Assembly (NCBI RefSeq): GCF_014451325.2
Contig: NZ_JACSCH020000002.1
Span: 496,001 to 560,000, forward strand
Direction of reading: 5' to 3'
Length of the DNA: 64,000 nt
Origin: Streptomyces sp. CB02980
GTDB lineage: Bacteria; Actinomycetota; Actinomycetes; Streptomycetales; Streptomycetaceae
Shown: in pieces, positions 16,304-23,915 of the stretch
How the letters are laid out: the number at the start of each line of letters is the position of its first letter
Numbering within the stretch: position 1 is the stretch's first letter
Program-made: the position numbers and the translations under genes
The notes under the pieces: generated by a model
The model's input: only the letters and a program-made list of their open reading frames with translations
Told to the model about the DNA's origin: nothing
Database searches by the model: none

Positions 16304-16321
16304 TCAGTGCCAGTACTTCAT
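16304..16321 (-). CDS. bytA: Pentapeptide precursor MKYWH, biarylitide-type minimal RiPP
   Basis: An 18-base gene: ATG AAG TAC TGG CAC TGA, encoding Met-Lys-Tyr-Trp-His. Its ATG (16321-16319) overlaps the P450 stop (16320-16318) as ATGA. A strong ribosome site GGAGGAGG lies 7 bases before the ATG, inside the last P450 codons. Known biarylitide precursors (bytA, MRYYH or MRYLH) are pentapeptides with a basic residue at 2, Tyr at 3 and His at 5, crosslinked by a P450 between Tyr and His. MKYWH fits that rule. The first two residues would be removed, leaving a Tyr-Trp-His tripeptide. The unusual point is position downstream of the P450. Chance occurrence of this motif, ribosome site and overlap together is unlikely, but expression is unproven. 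Confidence 0.8.
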   Translation of the reverse strand: MKYWH

Positions 16322-17508
16322 GGTCGTACCTCCTCCCCCGTGTCTGGACGCAGGGTGACCTCGAAGCGGTCGAGACCGCGAAGGGTCAGATTGCGCCGGT
16401 GTTCTGGTTCCGCGACTGCCCGTGCCTGCGGATAGTCCCTGGCCAGGGCGCCGAGGACCGATCCGGTGAGCCGGATCGCCATGGACGCGCCCAGACAGGC
16501 ATGGGCCCCGCGGCCGAACCCGAGGTGAGGGTTCGGGGCGCGGTCGAGTCGCAGCTCTGTGGGGTGGGCGAAACGGAGCGGGTCGTGGTTGGCCGCGCCC
16601 AGGAAGAGCGTGACCGGATCACCCGCCTTCATCGTGACGCCACCCAGTTCGGTGTCGGTGACGCAGACCCGGGCGTCCGCCTGGACCGGTGCGTCGTACC
16701 GGATGAGTTCGTCCACGGCCGTGGCCGGGGTCGCCCGGAACGCTTCGAGCGCGCCGGGGGTGGTGAGGAGGGCGGCCGCCGCGTTGCCGAGGAGCCGGGA
16801 GGCGGATTCGTAGCCGGCGTGGAGGACGGCGCGCAGACTGTTGCGCAGAACCGTTTCTGCCACGCCGCTGTCCGCCGCGTGCTCGGCGACGTACGCGATG
16901 AGGCCTTCCTTGGGCGGGTCCGCGAGCCAGCCGCCCGCGTACTCCGCGAGCCGGGCGCGGGCCGCGACGGCCGGCTCGTGCTTCTCGGGCCAGAGGCCGG
17001 CGTCCATGCCGTCGACGACGGTACGGGACATGGGCACGAACCAGTCGAGCCCGGGGGCCTCGACGCCGAGGAAGGCGGTCACGAAGCGGAGCGCCACCGG
17101 CTCGGCGAGCTCCCCGACCAGATCGAAGGAGGGTCGGCGGGCCAACTCCGCGAGCAGATCGGCGATCTGCCCCTCCAGGTCGTCGTGGAGCGCCTGCCGG
17201 TCCTGTGCCCGGAAGCCGTCGAGCAACAGGTGCCTGATGGCGGTGTGCTCCGGCGGGTCGAGGGTCTGCACGCTGAGCAGCGGGGCGGGGATCTCCTCCC
17301 CGGCGCGCCGCCAGTCGGAGGCGAAACGGTTGCTGTCGGTGAGCACGGCGAGGCAGTCGGCGTGCCGGGTCAGGACCCAGGAACCGAGCAGTTCGTGCCA
17401 CAGGACGGGAGAGGCCTCCCGCATCCGGACGTACGAGGGGTACGGGTTCCGCAGGATCGACGGACGGGCCAGATCCAGAATCGGGTCCACGGCTGCCGCT
17501 TGCTCCAC
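16318..17508 (-). CDS. bytO: Cytochrome P450, candidate biarylitide crosslinking enzyme
   Basis: Haem monooxygenase family protein of 396 residues. The GTG at 17508 has GGGGGAG 7 bases upstream; the ATG 21 bases earlier lacks one. Motifs: I-helix HAGYESAS (Glu-Ser replaces the common Asp/Glu-Thr), ExxR in DELIRYDAPVQ, and the haem loop LGFGRGAHACLG with Cys338 as ligand. Bacterial soluble class I P450s of this size need external ferredoxin; none is encoded nearby. The stop codon overlaps the MKYWH start, which is the main reason for assigning it as the peptide macrocyclase. A general P450 role cannot be excluded by sequence alone. Confidence 0.82.
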   Translation of the reverse strand: MEQAAAVDPILDLARPSILRNPYPSYVRMREASPVLWHELLGSWVLTRHADCLAVLTDSNRFASDWRRAGEEIPAPLLSVQTLDPPEHTAIRHLLLDGFRAQDRQALHDDLEGQIADLLAELARRPSFDLVGELAEPVALRFVTAFLGVEAPGLDWFVPMSRTVVDGMDAGLWPEKHEPAVAARARLAEYAGGWLADPPKEGLIAYVAEHAADSGVAETVLRNSLRAVLHAGYESASRLLGNAAAALLTTPGALEAFRATPATAVDELIRYDAPVQADARVCVTDTELGGVTMKAGDPVTLFLGAANHDPLRFAHPTELRLDRAPNPHLGFGRGAHACLGASMAIRLTGSVLGALARDYPQARAVAEPEHRRNLTLRGLDRFEVTLRPDTGEEVRP

Positions 17509-17746
17509 GAAACGTCTCCCCCTGCGCATGGGGCCTGGTTGAGGCCCTGGCTGCTACCGAGTCGAGCTGTACGAGACGCCGGTCACCGGTGGGTTGAACG
17601 CCTCGCTGATCTTGTCACCGACAGTTCGCCGGTCCTTCTCCGAACATCAATCCGAGCCGAGCGCCGGTGACGCTACCACGCAACTGGGGTGGCTGGTATG
17701 ACTACCTGCCAGAGATCTTTCACAAAGCTTCGGGGAGTTACGGAAG
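17509..17746. promoter_or_regulatory. Shared divergent control region of two P450 genes
   Basis: The 238-bp gap separates the minus-strand P450/pentapeptide unit from the plus-strand P450/methyltransferase unit and must hold both promoters. It is less GC-rich than its surroundings near 17645-17740. I see no convincing -35/-10 pair and no second pentapeptide frame of the M-R/K-Y-x-H type. Confidence 0.45.
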
Positions 17747-18973
17747 ATGACCGGTCAAGAGCAGTCAATCATTCACGATGTCCCGGTAAACGTTGCCCAA
17801 CAGCCCAACCCCTACCCGCTCTTCGAGCGCATCCGTGAGCACGGTGTCGTCCAGCGCGTGCGGCTGAATCCCACTCTTGAAGTCTGGATGGTCACCGGTT
17901 ACGACGAGGCCGTCGCCGCGCTCACCGACCCTCGGCTCAGCAGTAGTCCCGTCGGGGTGAACGGACTTGAGGAGGAGATGGCCCACCAGGAGCGCACCAA
18001 CGTCCTGATGGCGAGCATGCTCGTCGCCAACGGCGAGGACCACACCCGGCTGCGCAACCTCGTCTCGAAGGCCTTCACGGCCCGTCGGGTGGAGCAGCTC
18101 GCGCCCCGTGTCCAGGCGCACACCGATGCCTTCCTCGACGCCTTCGCGGCACGCGGAACCGCCGATCTGGTCTCCGAGTTCGCACTGCCGCTGCCCATGG
18201 CCGTCCTCAGCGAACTCATCGGCATCCCGGCCGAGGGGCAGCCCGACTTCGCCCGTCTCGCGGTCGGTCTGATCATGCCGCCCAACACCCCGGAGCGACT
18301 CGCCAAGGGCGCTCGCGCACGGGCCGAACTCACGGAGTTCTTCGAGCCATTGATCGCGCAGCGGAAGGCGGATCCGAAGGACGATCTACTGAGCGCGCTG
18401 TGCGCCGCGCAGGCGGAGGAGCGGATCAGCGACCGCGAGCTGACGGCGATGACGATCCTGCTCACGCTCGCCGGACACGAGACGACGGCGAGCCTCATCG
18501 CCAACGGCGTCCACGCCCTGCTGCGTCACCCGGACCAGTTCGCCGCGCTCCGCGACGACCCCTCGCTGCTGCCGGGGGCGATCGACGAACTCCTGCGCTA
18601 CGAGGGCCCGGTGAGCCGTGGCGTCGCCCGCTTCACCACCGACGCGTACGAGATCGGCGGGGTCACCGTCCCGCCGGGCGAGATGATCATCATCGGACTC
18701 GCCGCCGCCAACCGCGACCCGGCCCGTTACGACCGTCCCGACATCCTCGACGTGGCACGCCGCGAGGTTCCGCAACAGCTCGCTTTCGGCCATGGTGTGC
18801 ATTTCTGCCTGGGTGCGCCGCTGGCCCGCGCGGAGGCGAGGATCGCCATCGGTACGCTGCTGCGCCGCTTCCCCGACCTGCGACTCGCCGACCCGGACGC
18901 GGATCTGAGCCGGCGCGAGGGCATCCTGCGCGGCATGGCGACCCTGCCCGTGGCCTTCACGCCCGAGGCCTGA
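17747..18973 (+). CDS. Cytochrome P450 (CYP105/107-like)
   Basis: Second P450, 408 residues, ATG start with GGGGAG upstream. Textbook motifs: I-helix LAGHETTASLIANG, ExxR in ELLRYEGPVSR, PPG in VTVPPGEMIIIGLAAANRD and the haem loop FGHGVHFCLG with Cys354. It resembles the large group of actinobacterial hydroxylases of secondary metabolism. It is transcribed away from the pentapeptide-coupled P450 and is followed by a methyltransferase gene 41 bases on, so these two may tailor the same product. Unlike the first P450 its I-helix has the normal Glu-Thr pair, suggesting ordinary oxygen activation. Confidence 0.92.
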   Translation: MTGQEQSIIHDVPVNVAQQPNPYPLFERIREHGVVQRVRLNPTLEVWMVTGYDEAVAALTDPRLSSSPVGVNGLEEEMAHQERTNVLMASMLVANGEDHTRLRNLVSKAFTARRVEQLAPRVQAHTDAFLDAFAARGTADLVSEFALPLPMAVLSELIGIPAEGQPDFARLAVGLIMPPNTPERLAKGARARAELTEFFEPLIAQRKADPKDDLLSALCAAQAEERISDRELTAMTILLTLAGHETTASLIANGVHALLRHPDQFAALRDDPSLLPGAIDELLRYEGPVSRGVARFTTDAYEIGGVTVPPGEMIIIGLAAANRDPARYDRPDILDVARREVPQQLAFGHGVHFCLGAPLARAEARIAIGTLLRRFPDLRLADPDADLSRREGILRGMATLPVAFTPEA

Positions 18974-19014
18974 CCCGTCGTCCCGACGACGGAGAGACGA
19001 ACGGAGACAGACGG

Positions 19015-19779
19015 ATGACCTCGGCCTCCGGTACGGCGGAGTTCGACGCGATCGCCCCCGGCTACGACGCCTCGCGCGGCGGCACGACCCGGGCCGCCGG
19101 CTTCGCCGAGCAGCTCGCGCCGCTGCTCGACCCCGGCCGCCCGGTGCTCGACATCGGCGTGGGCACGGGCATCGTGGCAGCCGAACTGACCGCGCGCGGC
19201 CATGTGGTGTACGGGCTCGACCTCTCGACCGGGATGCTGGTCCGCGCCCTGGAACGGCTCGGTCCGCGGGTGGCGGTGGCGGACGCCTGCCGGCTTCCGG
19301 TACGGACCGCCTCGGTGAGCCAGGCGGTGTCCACCTGGCTGCTGCACACCGGGCCCGACCACGGCACGGTCTTCGACGAGGTCGCCCGGGTCCTGCGCCC
19401 GGGCGGCCGCTACCTGGTGATCCCGGCCGGGGGCACCCGTCCCACGGACGACATCGGGGTCGTGGTGGGCGAGTTGGAGGACCGGCTCGACCCGCTCCGG
19501 ACCCGTCAGGACGGGCCGTGGACCCTCGCGCCGATCGCCGAGGCGCGGGGGCTCGTCTACCGGGGCGCGGCGTCCGAACGCCCCACGACCTTCCGGGTGT
19601 CGCCCCGCGCGATGGCCCGCTCCCTGTCGGGCGGCCTCTTCACCGGCGCCTGGTCGGTCACGGGCGACGCCACCCGCCTGGTGGCGGAGGCCCAGGAGCG
19701 GCTCCTCGCACTCCCGGACCCGGACGTTCCCCGCGTCCGGGAGATGGCCGACTTCGTCATGGTGTTCGAGAAGCCCTGA
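19015..19779 (+). CDS. Class I SAM-dependent methyltransferase
   Basis: Rossmann-fold methyltransferase of 254 residues. Motif I is VLDIGVGTGIVAAEL (residues 44-58), followed by GLDLSTGML (acidic residue binding the SAM ribose), VAVADACRLPV and LRPGGRYLVIPAGG. It belongs to the UbiE/MenG-like group, whose members methylate diverse small molecules. ATG start with GGAG 8 bases upstream. It lies just behind the second P450 in what looks like an operon. Methylation of a phenol or the peptide terminus would be compatible with the neighbouring RiPP locus, but a link is not shown. Confidence 0.88.
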   Translation: MTSASGTAEFDAIAPGYDASRGGTTRAAGFAEQLAPLLDPGRPVLDIGVGTGIVAAELTARGHVVYGLDLSTGMLVRALERLGPRVAVADACRLPVRTASVSQAVSTWLLHTGPDHGTVFDEVARVLRPGGRYLVIPAGGTRPTDDIGVVVGELEDRLDPLRTRQDGPWTLAPIAEARGLVYRGAASERPTTFRVSPRAMARSLSGGLFTGAWSVTGDATRLVAEAQERLLALPDPDVPRVREMADFVMVFEKP

Positions 19780-19849
19780 GGCCGCGCGTCGGGGCCGGCG
19801 CCGAGGCGGGGGCGCCGGCCCAGGTCGGGCGCGGGTCCCGCGGGCTCGG

Positions 19850-19975
19850 GTCCTACGAACTCGGGTTCGGGTCCCACGAACTCGGGTTCGGGTCCCACGA
19901 GCTCGGGCTCGGGTCCCACGAGCTCGGGCTCGGGTCCCACGAGCTCGGGCTCGGGTCTCGCGAGATCTGGCGCAG
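19850..19975. repeat. 21-bp tandem array, about six copies
   Basis: Units start at 19850, 19871, 19892, 19913, 19934 and 19955. The consensus is close to GTCCCACGAGCTCGGGCTCG plus G; the first two vary to AACTCGGGTTCGG and the sixth is degenerate. The array fills the gap between the convergent methyltransferase and opcA genes. The period is a multiple of three, so it stays open in several frames, but no start or ribosome site supports translation. Confidence 0.85.
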
Positions 19976-20015
19976 GTCCCACAGGTGGCACAAGGTCGCG
20001 CCCCGGTCCCGCAGG

Positions 20016-20966
20016 TCAGTCCCGGGACCGCAGACCGGCCGTCGGTCTCGCCGCTCCACCGCGGCCGCGCAGGGACGTCGCATAGGCGTCGTCCGGGTCG
20101 AGGCGGCGCAGTTCCTCGGCGATCAGCTCGGCCGTCGTCCGGACCTTGAGGGCAAGGACCCGGCTGGGCTGACCGGGAATGGAGAGCCGCGCCACCGGCC
20201 CCTCGGGCCGGTCGATGCGGATCTCGCCGTCCGCGGTGCCCATGCGGACGGCCGTGACGACGGGCCCGTCGGTGACGACCCGGTCGACGGGGACGCCCAG
20301 CCGGACCTCGAACCAGCGGGCGAGGAGTTCGGCGCTCGGGTTCTCCGCCTCGCTCTCGACGGCGGCCGAGGTCACGGTCAGCGGTGCCTGGTCGAGTGCG
20401 GCGGCCAGCATCGAGCGCCACGGGGTGAGCCGGGTCCAGGCGAGGTCGGTGTCGCCGGGGGCGTACGAGGCGGCCCGCTTCTCCAGCGCGGCGAGGGGGT
20501 CCTCGACCGCGTACATGTCGGTGATGCGGCGCTGGGCGAGTGAGCCCAGCGGGTCGAGGGACGGCACCTCGGGGGCGTCGACGGGCCACCAGACGACGAC
20601 GGGCGCGTCGGGCAGGAGCAGCGGCAGGACCACCGAGTCGGCGCGGTCGCCGAGTTCGCCGTGGAGCCGGAGCAGTACCGTCTCGCCCGAACCGGCGTCG
20701 GTGCCGAGCCGGACCTCGGCGTCGAGGCGGGTCTCGTGGCGCCCGTGGGGCGAGCGGGCGTGGCGCTTGATGACCACCAGGATGCGGGAGGGGTGTTCCC
20801 GGGAGGCGTCGTTGGCGGCCTTGACCGCGTCGTAGGCGTTCTCCTCGTCGGTGACGACGACGAGGGTGAGCACGACACCGGCGGCGGGTGTGCCGACGGC
20901 CCTGCGGCCTTCCAGGATCGCCTTGTTGATCTTGCTGGAGTTGGTGTCCGTCAGATCGATCTTCAT
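20016..20966 (-). CDS. opcA: Glucose-6-phosphate dehydrogenase assembly protein OpcA
   Basis: Protein of 316 residues that matches OpcA, which activates or assembles glucose-6-phosphate dehydrogenase of the oxidative pentose phosphate pathway. Typical segments include the N-terminus MKIDLTDTNSSKINKAI, VLTLVVVTDEENAYDAVKAA, HPSRILVVI, LLLPDAPVVVWWP and RRITDMY. In actinobacteria opcA normally lies between zwf and pgl. Here the neighbours are a repeat array and a DoxX gene, with no zwf in view, so this is an orphan or second copy. The C-terminus is Gly/Arg-rich. Confidence 0.93.
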   Translation of the reverse strand: MKIDLTDTNSSKINKAILEGRRAVGTPAAGVVLTLVVVTDEENAYDAVKAANDASREHPSRILVVIKRHARSPHGRHETRLDAEVRLGTDAGSGETVLLRLHGELGDRADSVVLPLLLPDAPVVVWWPVDAPEVPSLDPLGSLAQRRITDMYAVEDPLAALEKRAASYAPGDTDLAWTRLTPWRSMLAAALDQAPLTVTSAAVESEAENPSAELLARWFEVRLGVPVDRVVTDGPVVTAVRMGTADGEIRIDRPEGPVARLSIPGQPSRVLALKVRTTAELIAEELRRLDPDDAYATSLRGRGGAARPTAGLRSRD

Positions 20967-21048
20967 GCGCGGCGACCGTCCCTTCCTCTGCGGCGAGCCT
21001 AACCCTCCCGCGCGGCGGACGCGTGCGGGCCCCCGGCTTCAACCGGCT

Positions 21049-21597
21049 TCACGCGGATTCCGGTCCCGCCTCCTCCGCCGCGGCCTCGGCGGCGGCCTGG
21101 TCGTCGGCCCGCCGGTTGACCACGGCCGCGGCGGCGATCGCGGTGCCGAGGAAGGCGGTGATCACCACCCAGGGACGGTCGAGGACATGGTCCGTGGCAT
21201 GGTCGAGGGAGTACCGGCCGGCGCCGGTGACCCCGATCGCCGCGGCGACGAAGCCCAGGAACGCCGGGTACTCGTAGCCGCCGCCCTGGGCGAAGAATCC
21301 GGCCGGGGCGTGGACGGCGACGGCGCCGGTCATCGCCCCGGCGGCCGCGGCTCCGGCGGCCGGGGTGGCGAGGCCGAGGGCGAGCAGGGCGCCGCCGCCC
21401 GCCTCGCCGAGACCGGCGGCGATGGCGCTCTCCCGGCCCGGATGGAAGCCCATGGCCTCCATGGCCTTGGTGGTGCCCTCGATGCCGCCGCCGCCGAACC
21501 AGCCGAAGAGCTTCTGGGTGCCGTGCGCGGCGAGTACGGCTCCGGTGCCGACCCGCAGCACGAGGAGCCCGAGGTCGCGTCGGTTGGGGTGGCCCAT
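21049..21597 (-). CDS. DoxX family membrane protein
   Basis: Integral membrane protein of 182 residues from an ATG with GGAG upstream. The segments GLLVLRVGTGAVLAAHGTQK, LFGWFGGGGIEGTTKAMEAM and ALLALGLATPAAGAAAAGAM are characteristic of the DoxX/DoxD-like family, small four-helix proteins sometimes linked to redox or thiosulfate metabolism. It ends with a charged, Ala/Glu-rich tail (DDQAAAEAAAEEA). Upstream of opcA in the same direction but 80 bases away; no functional link is apparent. Confidence 0.85.
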   Translation of the reverse strand: MGHPNRRDLGLLVLRVGTGAVLAAHGTQKLFGWFGGGGIEGTTKAMEAMGFHPGRESAIAAGLGEAGGGALLALGLATPAAGAAAAGAMTGAVAVHAPAGFFAQGGGYEYPAFLGFVAAAIGVTGAGRYSLDHATDHVLDRPWVVITAFLGTAIAAAAVVNRRADDQAAAEAAAEEAGPESA

Positions 21598-21810
21598 GTG
21601 GTTCTCCAGGTGCGGGAGGAGGAAAGGGCGGACTCGTACGCGGTCCACTGTCGTCGCCCTGCCCGGCACCCGCCGCCCGGGACCCCGGGCGAATACTCCG
21701 TACGAGTCACCTTTTGCGGCACTTGTCCACGAATGCTTGGGTGAGAGGGCCGTCGCCGTGCCGGGCCCCGCGAGCCGCGACCCGCCACGGCCCGAGGGAA
21801 GTGGGTACGC

Positions 21811-23187
21811 ATGACCGCCGAGTCCACCGGGACCGCAGCCCTGCGGGAGAAGGTCCGGGCCCTGATGCCCCGGGCTAAGAGGGACCTCACCGAGCTCGTG
21901 GCGATGCGGTCGGTCGCCGACCCTCGCCAGTTCCCGCCGGAGGAGTGCGCGAAGGCCGCCGACTTCCTCGTACGGGCCTTCGCGGAGGCGGGACTCCAGG
22001 ACATGCGACGGGTGACGACCCCGGACGGCACGGACGCGGTCGTGGGGCACGCGCCGGGCCCCGAGGGGGCGCCCACCGTGCTCCTGTACTGCCACTACGA
22101 CGTACAGCCGCCGCTGGACGACGCGGCATGGGAGACCCCGCCCTTCGAACTCACCGAGCGCGACGGGCGCTGGTACGGCCGCGGCGCGGCCGACTGCAAG
22201 GGCAACATCGCCATGCACCTCACGGCCCTCCGCGCGCTCGGCGGGCCGGACGGCCGGGGCTTCCCCGTGAACATCAAGTTCGTGGCGGAGGGTTCGGAGG
22301 AGCAGGGCACCGGCGGCCTGGAGCAACTCGTTCCTCTGCAGCCCGAACTCTTCGCCGCCGACACCCTGCTGATCTGCGACACCGGCAACTTCGCGCGCGG
22401 CCTGCCCACCACGACCACCTCGCTGCGCGGGCTCGCCAACGTCGTCGTCACCGTCTCCACCCTCAAGGGAGCGATGCACTCCGGCATGTTCGGCGGCCCC
22501 GCGCCCGACGCCCTGGCCGCGCTGATCCGGATCCTCGACAGCCTCCGCGACGAACACGGCAACACCATGGTCAAGGGGCTGAGCGGCGACGGCGACTGGG
22601 ACGGGGTGGACTACCCGGCCGAACAGTTCCGCGCCGATGTCGGCGTCCTCGACGGGGTGTCCCTCGTCGGTACGGGTTCGGTCGCCGACGAACTCTGGGC
22701 GCGGCCCGCCGTCACCGTGCTCGGCATCGACTGCCCGCCGGTGGTGGGTTCCTCGGCCGCCGTGCAGGCGAAGGTGAGCGCCCGGGTCAGCCTGCGGATC
22801 CCGCCGGGAGTCGACGCCGACGACGCCCAGCGCGCCCTCGCCGCCCATCTGACCTCGGCCGCCCCGTGGGGCGCCCGGGTGGAGGTGGAGCCGGAGAGCG
22901 GCGGCCAGCCGTTCCGGGCGAGGACCGACGGCCCCGCCTACCGGGCCCTGGCGACGGCGCTCCGCGAGGCGTACGGGAAGGACATGGTCCAGTCGGGGCA
23001 GGGCGGTTCGATCCCGCTCTGCAACGTGCTCGCCGCCCACTTCCCCACCGCCGAGATCGCCCTGATCGGCGTCGAGGAGCCCGGCTGTCTCATCCACGCG
23101 CCCAACGAGAGCGTGGACCCCTCCGAGATCGAGCACATGGCGCTGGCCGAGGCGCTCTTCCTCAGCGGCTACGCCACCCCGCTCTGA
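21811..23187 (+). CDS. M20 family dipeptidase
   Basis: Zinc-dependent peptidase of 458 residues, probably cleaving dipeptides or acylated amino acids in the cytoplasm. Metal-site motifs in order: LLYCHYDVQPP (His and Asp with the flexible loop), YGRGAADCKGNIAMH (bridging Asp), EGSEEQGTGGL (catalytic Glu pair) and a C-terminal HAPNES segment containing the last His ligand. The lid domain lies between residues about 205 and 330. ATG start after a GAGGGAAG site at longer spacing. No operon partner is evident. Confidence 0.92.
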   Translation: MTAESTGTAALREKVRALMPRAKRDLTELVAMRSVADPRQFPPEECAKAADFLVRAFAEAGLQDMRRVTTPDGTDAVVGHAPGPEGAPTVLLYCHYDVQPPLDDAAWETPPFELTERDGRWYGRGAADCKGNIAMHLTALRALGGPDGRGFPVNIKFVAEGSEEQGTGGLEQLVPLQPELFAADTLLICDTGNFARGLPTTTTSLRGLANVVVTVSTLKGAMHSGMFGGPAPDALAALIRILDSLRDEHGNTMVKGLSGDGDWDGVDYPAEQFRADVGVLDGVSLVGTGSVADELWARPAVTVLGIDCPPVVGSSAAVQAKVSARVSLRIPPGVDADDAQRALAAHLTSAAPWGARVEVEPESGGQPFRARTDGPAYRALATALREAYGKDMVQSGQGGSIPLCNVLAAHFPTAEIALIGVEEPGCLIHAPNESVDPSEIEHMALAEALFLSGYATPL

Positions 23188-23342
23188 CCCGCCCCTCCAC
23201 GGAAGGACGGGAACCGTCCATGCTGCTCGCCGTCGGCGCGGTCGAGATCGTCACGGCGTTCCAGGTGCGCGCCCGCGCCAAGAACCTGCCACCGGGGGCC
23301 TGACGGCATCCGCGCCTCCCCACCCCGGCCGCTCGCCCGACC

Positions 23343-23377
23343 CTCGCCGTCCGCCCGATTCCCGGGCGGGCGGCGAG
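23343..23377. terminator. Hairpin terminator of the M20 gene
   Basis: A 14-bp stem (23343-23356 with 23364-23377) with one T-G pair and a 7-base loop, located 155 bases after the peptidase stop and before the DUF350 gene. Confidence 0.7.
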
Positions 23378-23461
23378 TGCTGTTGACGCGTGCGCTACAT
23401 TTTGCCGGTCCTTGACCACCGATCCCCCGTGATCGTGATTTCTCCCGGAGACCGGCACACC

Positions 23462-23884
23462 ATGAGCGACATCGTCAACGGCCTCGGCCGGGCCGGCGCC
23501 TACGGCGCCCTCGGCGTGGTCCTGCTGATCCTCGGCATAGTCCTCGTGGATCTGCTGACCCCCGGAAAGCTCCGTCGGCAGATCTGGGAGGACCGCAACC
23601 GCAATGCCGCGATCCTGCTGAGCTCGGCGCTCCTGGGCATCGGCGGCATCGTCTTCACCTCGATCTGGACGACGTACGAGAACTTCGGCAAGGGCCTCGT
23701 GTCCACGGCCGCGTTCGGCCTGCTCGGCCTGGTGATGATGGCCGTGGCGTTCCTGGTCGTGGACCTGGTCACGCCGGGCAAGCTGGGCGCCACCCTGGTC
23801 GACCCCGAGCCGCACCCGGCGGTCTGGGTGACCGCCTCCTGCAACATCGCCGTCTCGGCGATCGTCTCGGCCTCGATCGCCTGA
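23462..23884 (+). CDS. DUF350 family membrane protein
   Basis: Protein of 140 residues with four hydrophobic helices arranged as two similar halves. Each half ends in nearly the same signature, VDLLTPGKLRRQI and VDLVTPGKLGATL, which is the internal duplication expected for DUF350. Members occur next to stress and envelope genes; no function is established. ATG with GGAG 11 bases upstream. Stands alone, convergent with the small gene at 23916. Confidence 0.85.
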   Translation: MSDIVNGLGRAGAYGALGVVLLILGIVLVDLLTPGKLRRQIWEDRNRNAAILLSSALLGIGGIVFTSIWTTYENFGKGLVSTAAFGLLGLVMMAVAFLVVDLVTPGKLGATLVDPEPHPAVWVTASCNIAVSAIVSASIA

Positions 23885-23915
23885 GCCCACCGGGGACGGC
23901 CGTGCCCTTCGAGGT

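Noticed and set aside
17701..17746. Short ATG frame before the second P450 as another precursor peptide
   Set aside because: It starts MTTCQRSF and does not match M-R/K-Y-x-H; no ribosome site.
19557..19991. Minus-strand frame with repeated GPEPELV units
   Set aside because: It is the translation of the 21-bp array plus the antisense of the methyltransferase gene; no ribosome site.
23220..23303. 27-codon frame with GGAAGG upstream after the M20 gene
   Set aside because: No family, low information content and no conserved context visible; could be chance in GC-rich DNA.
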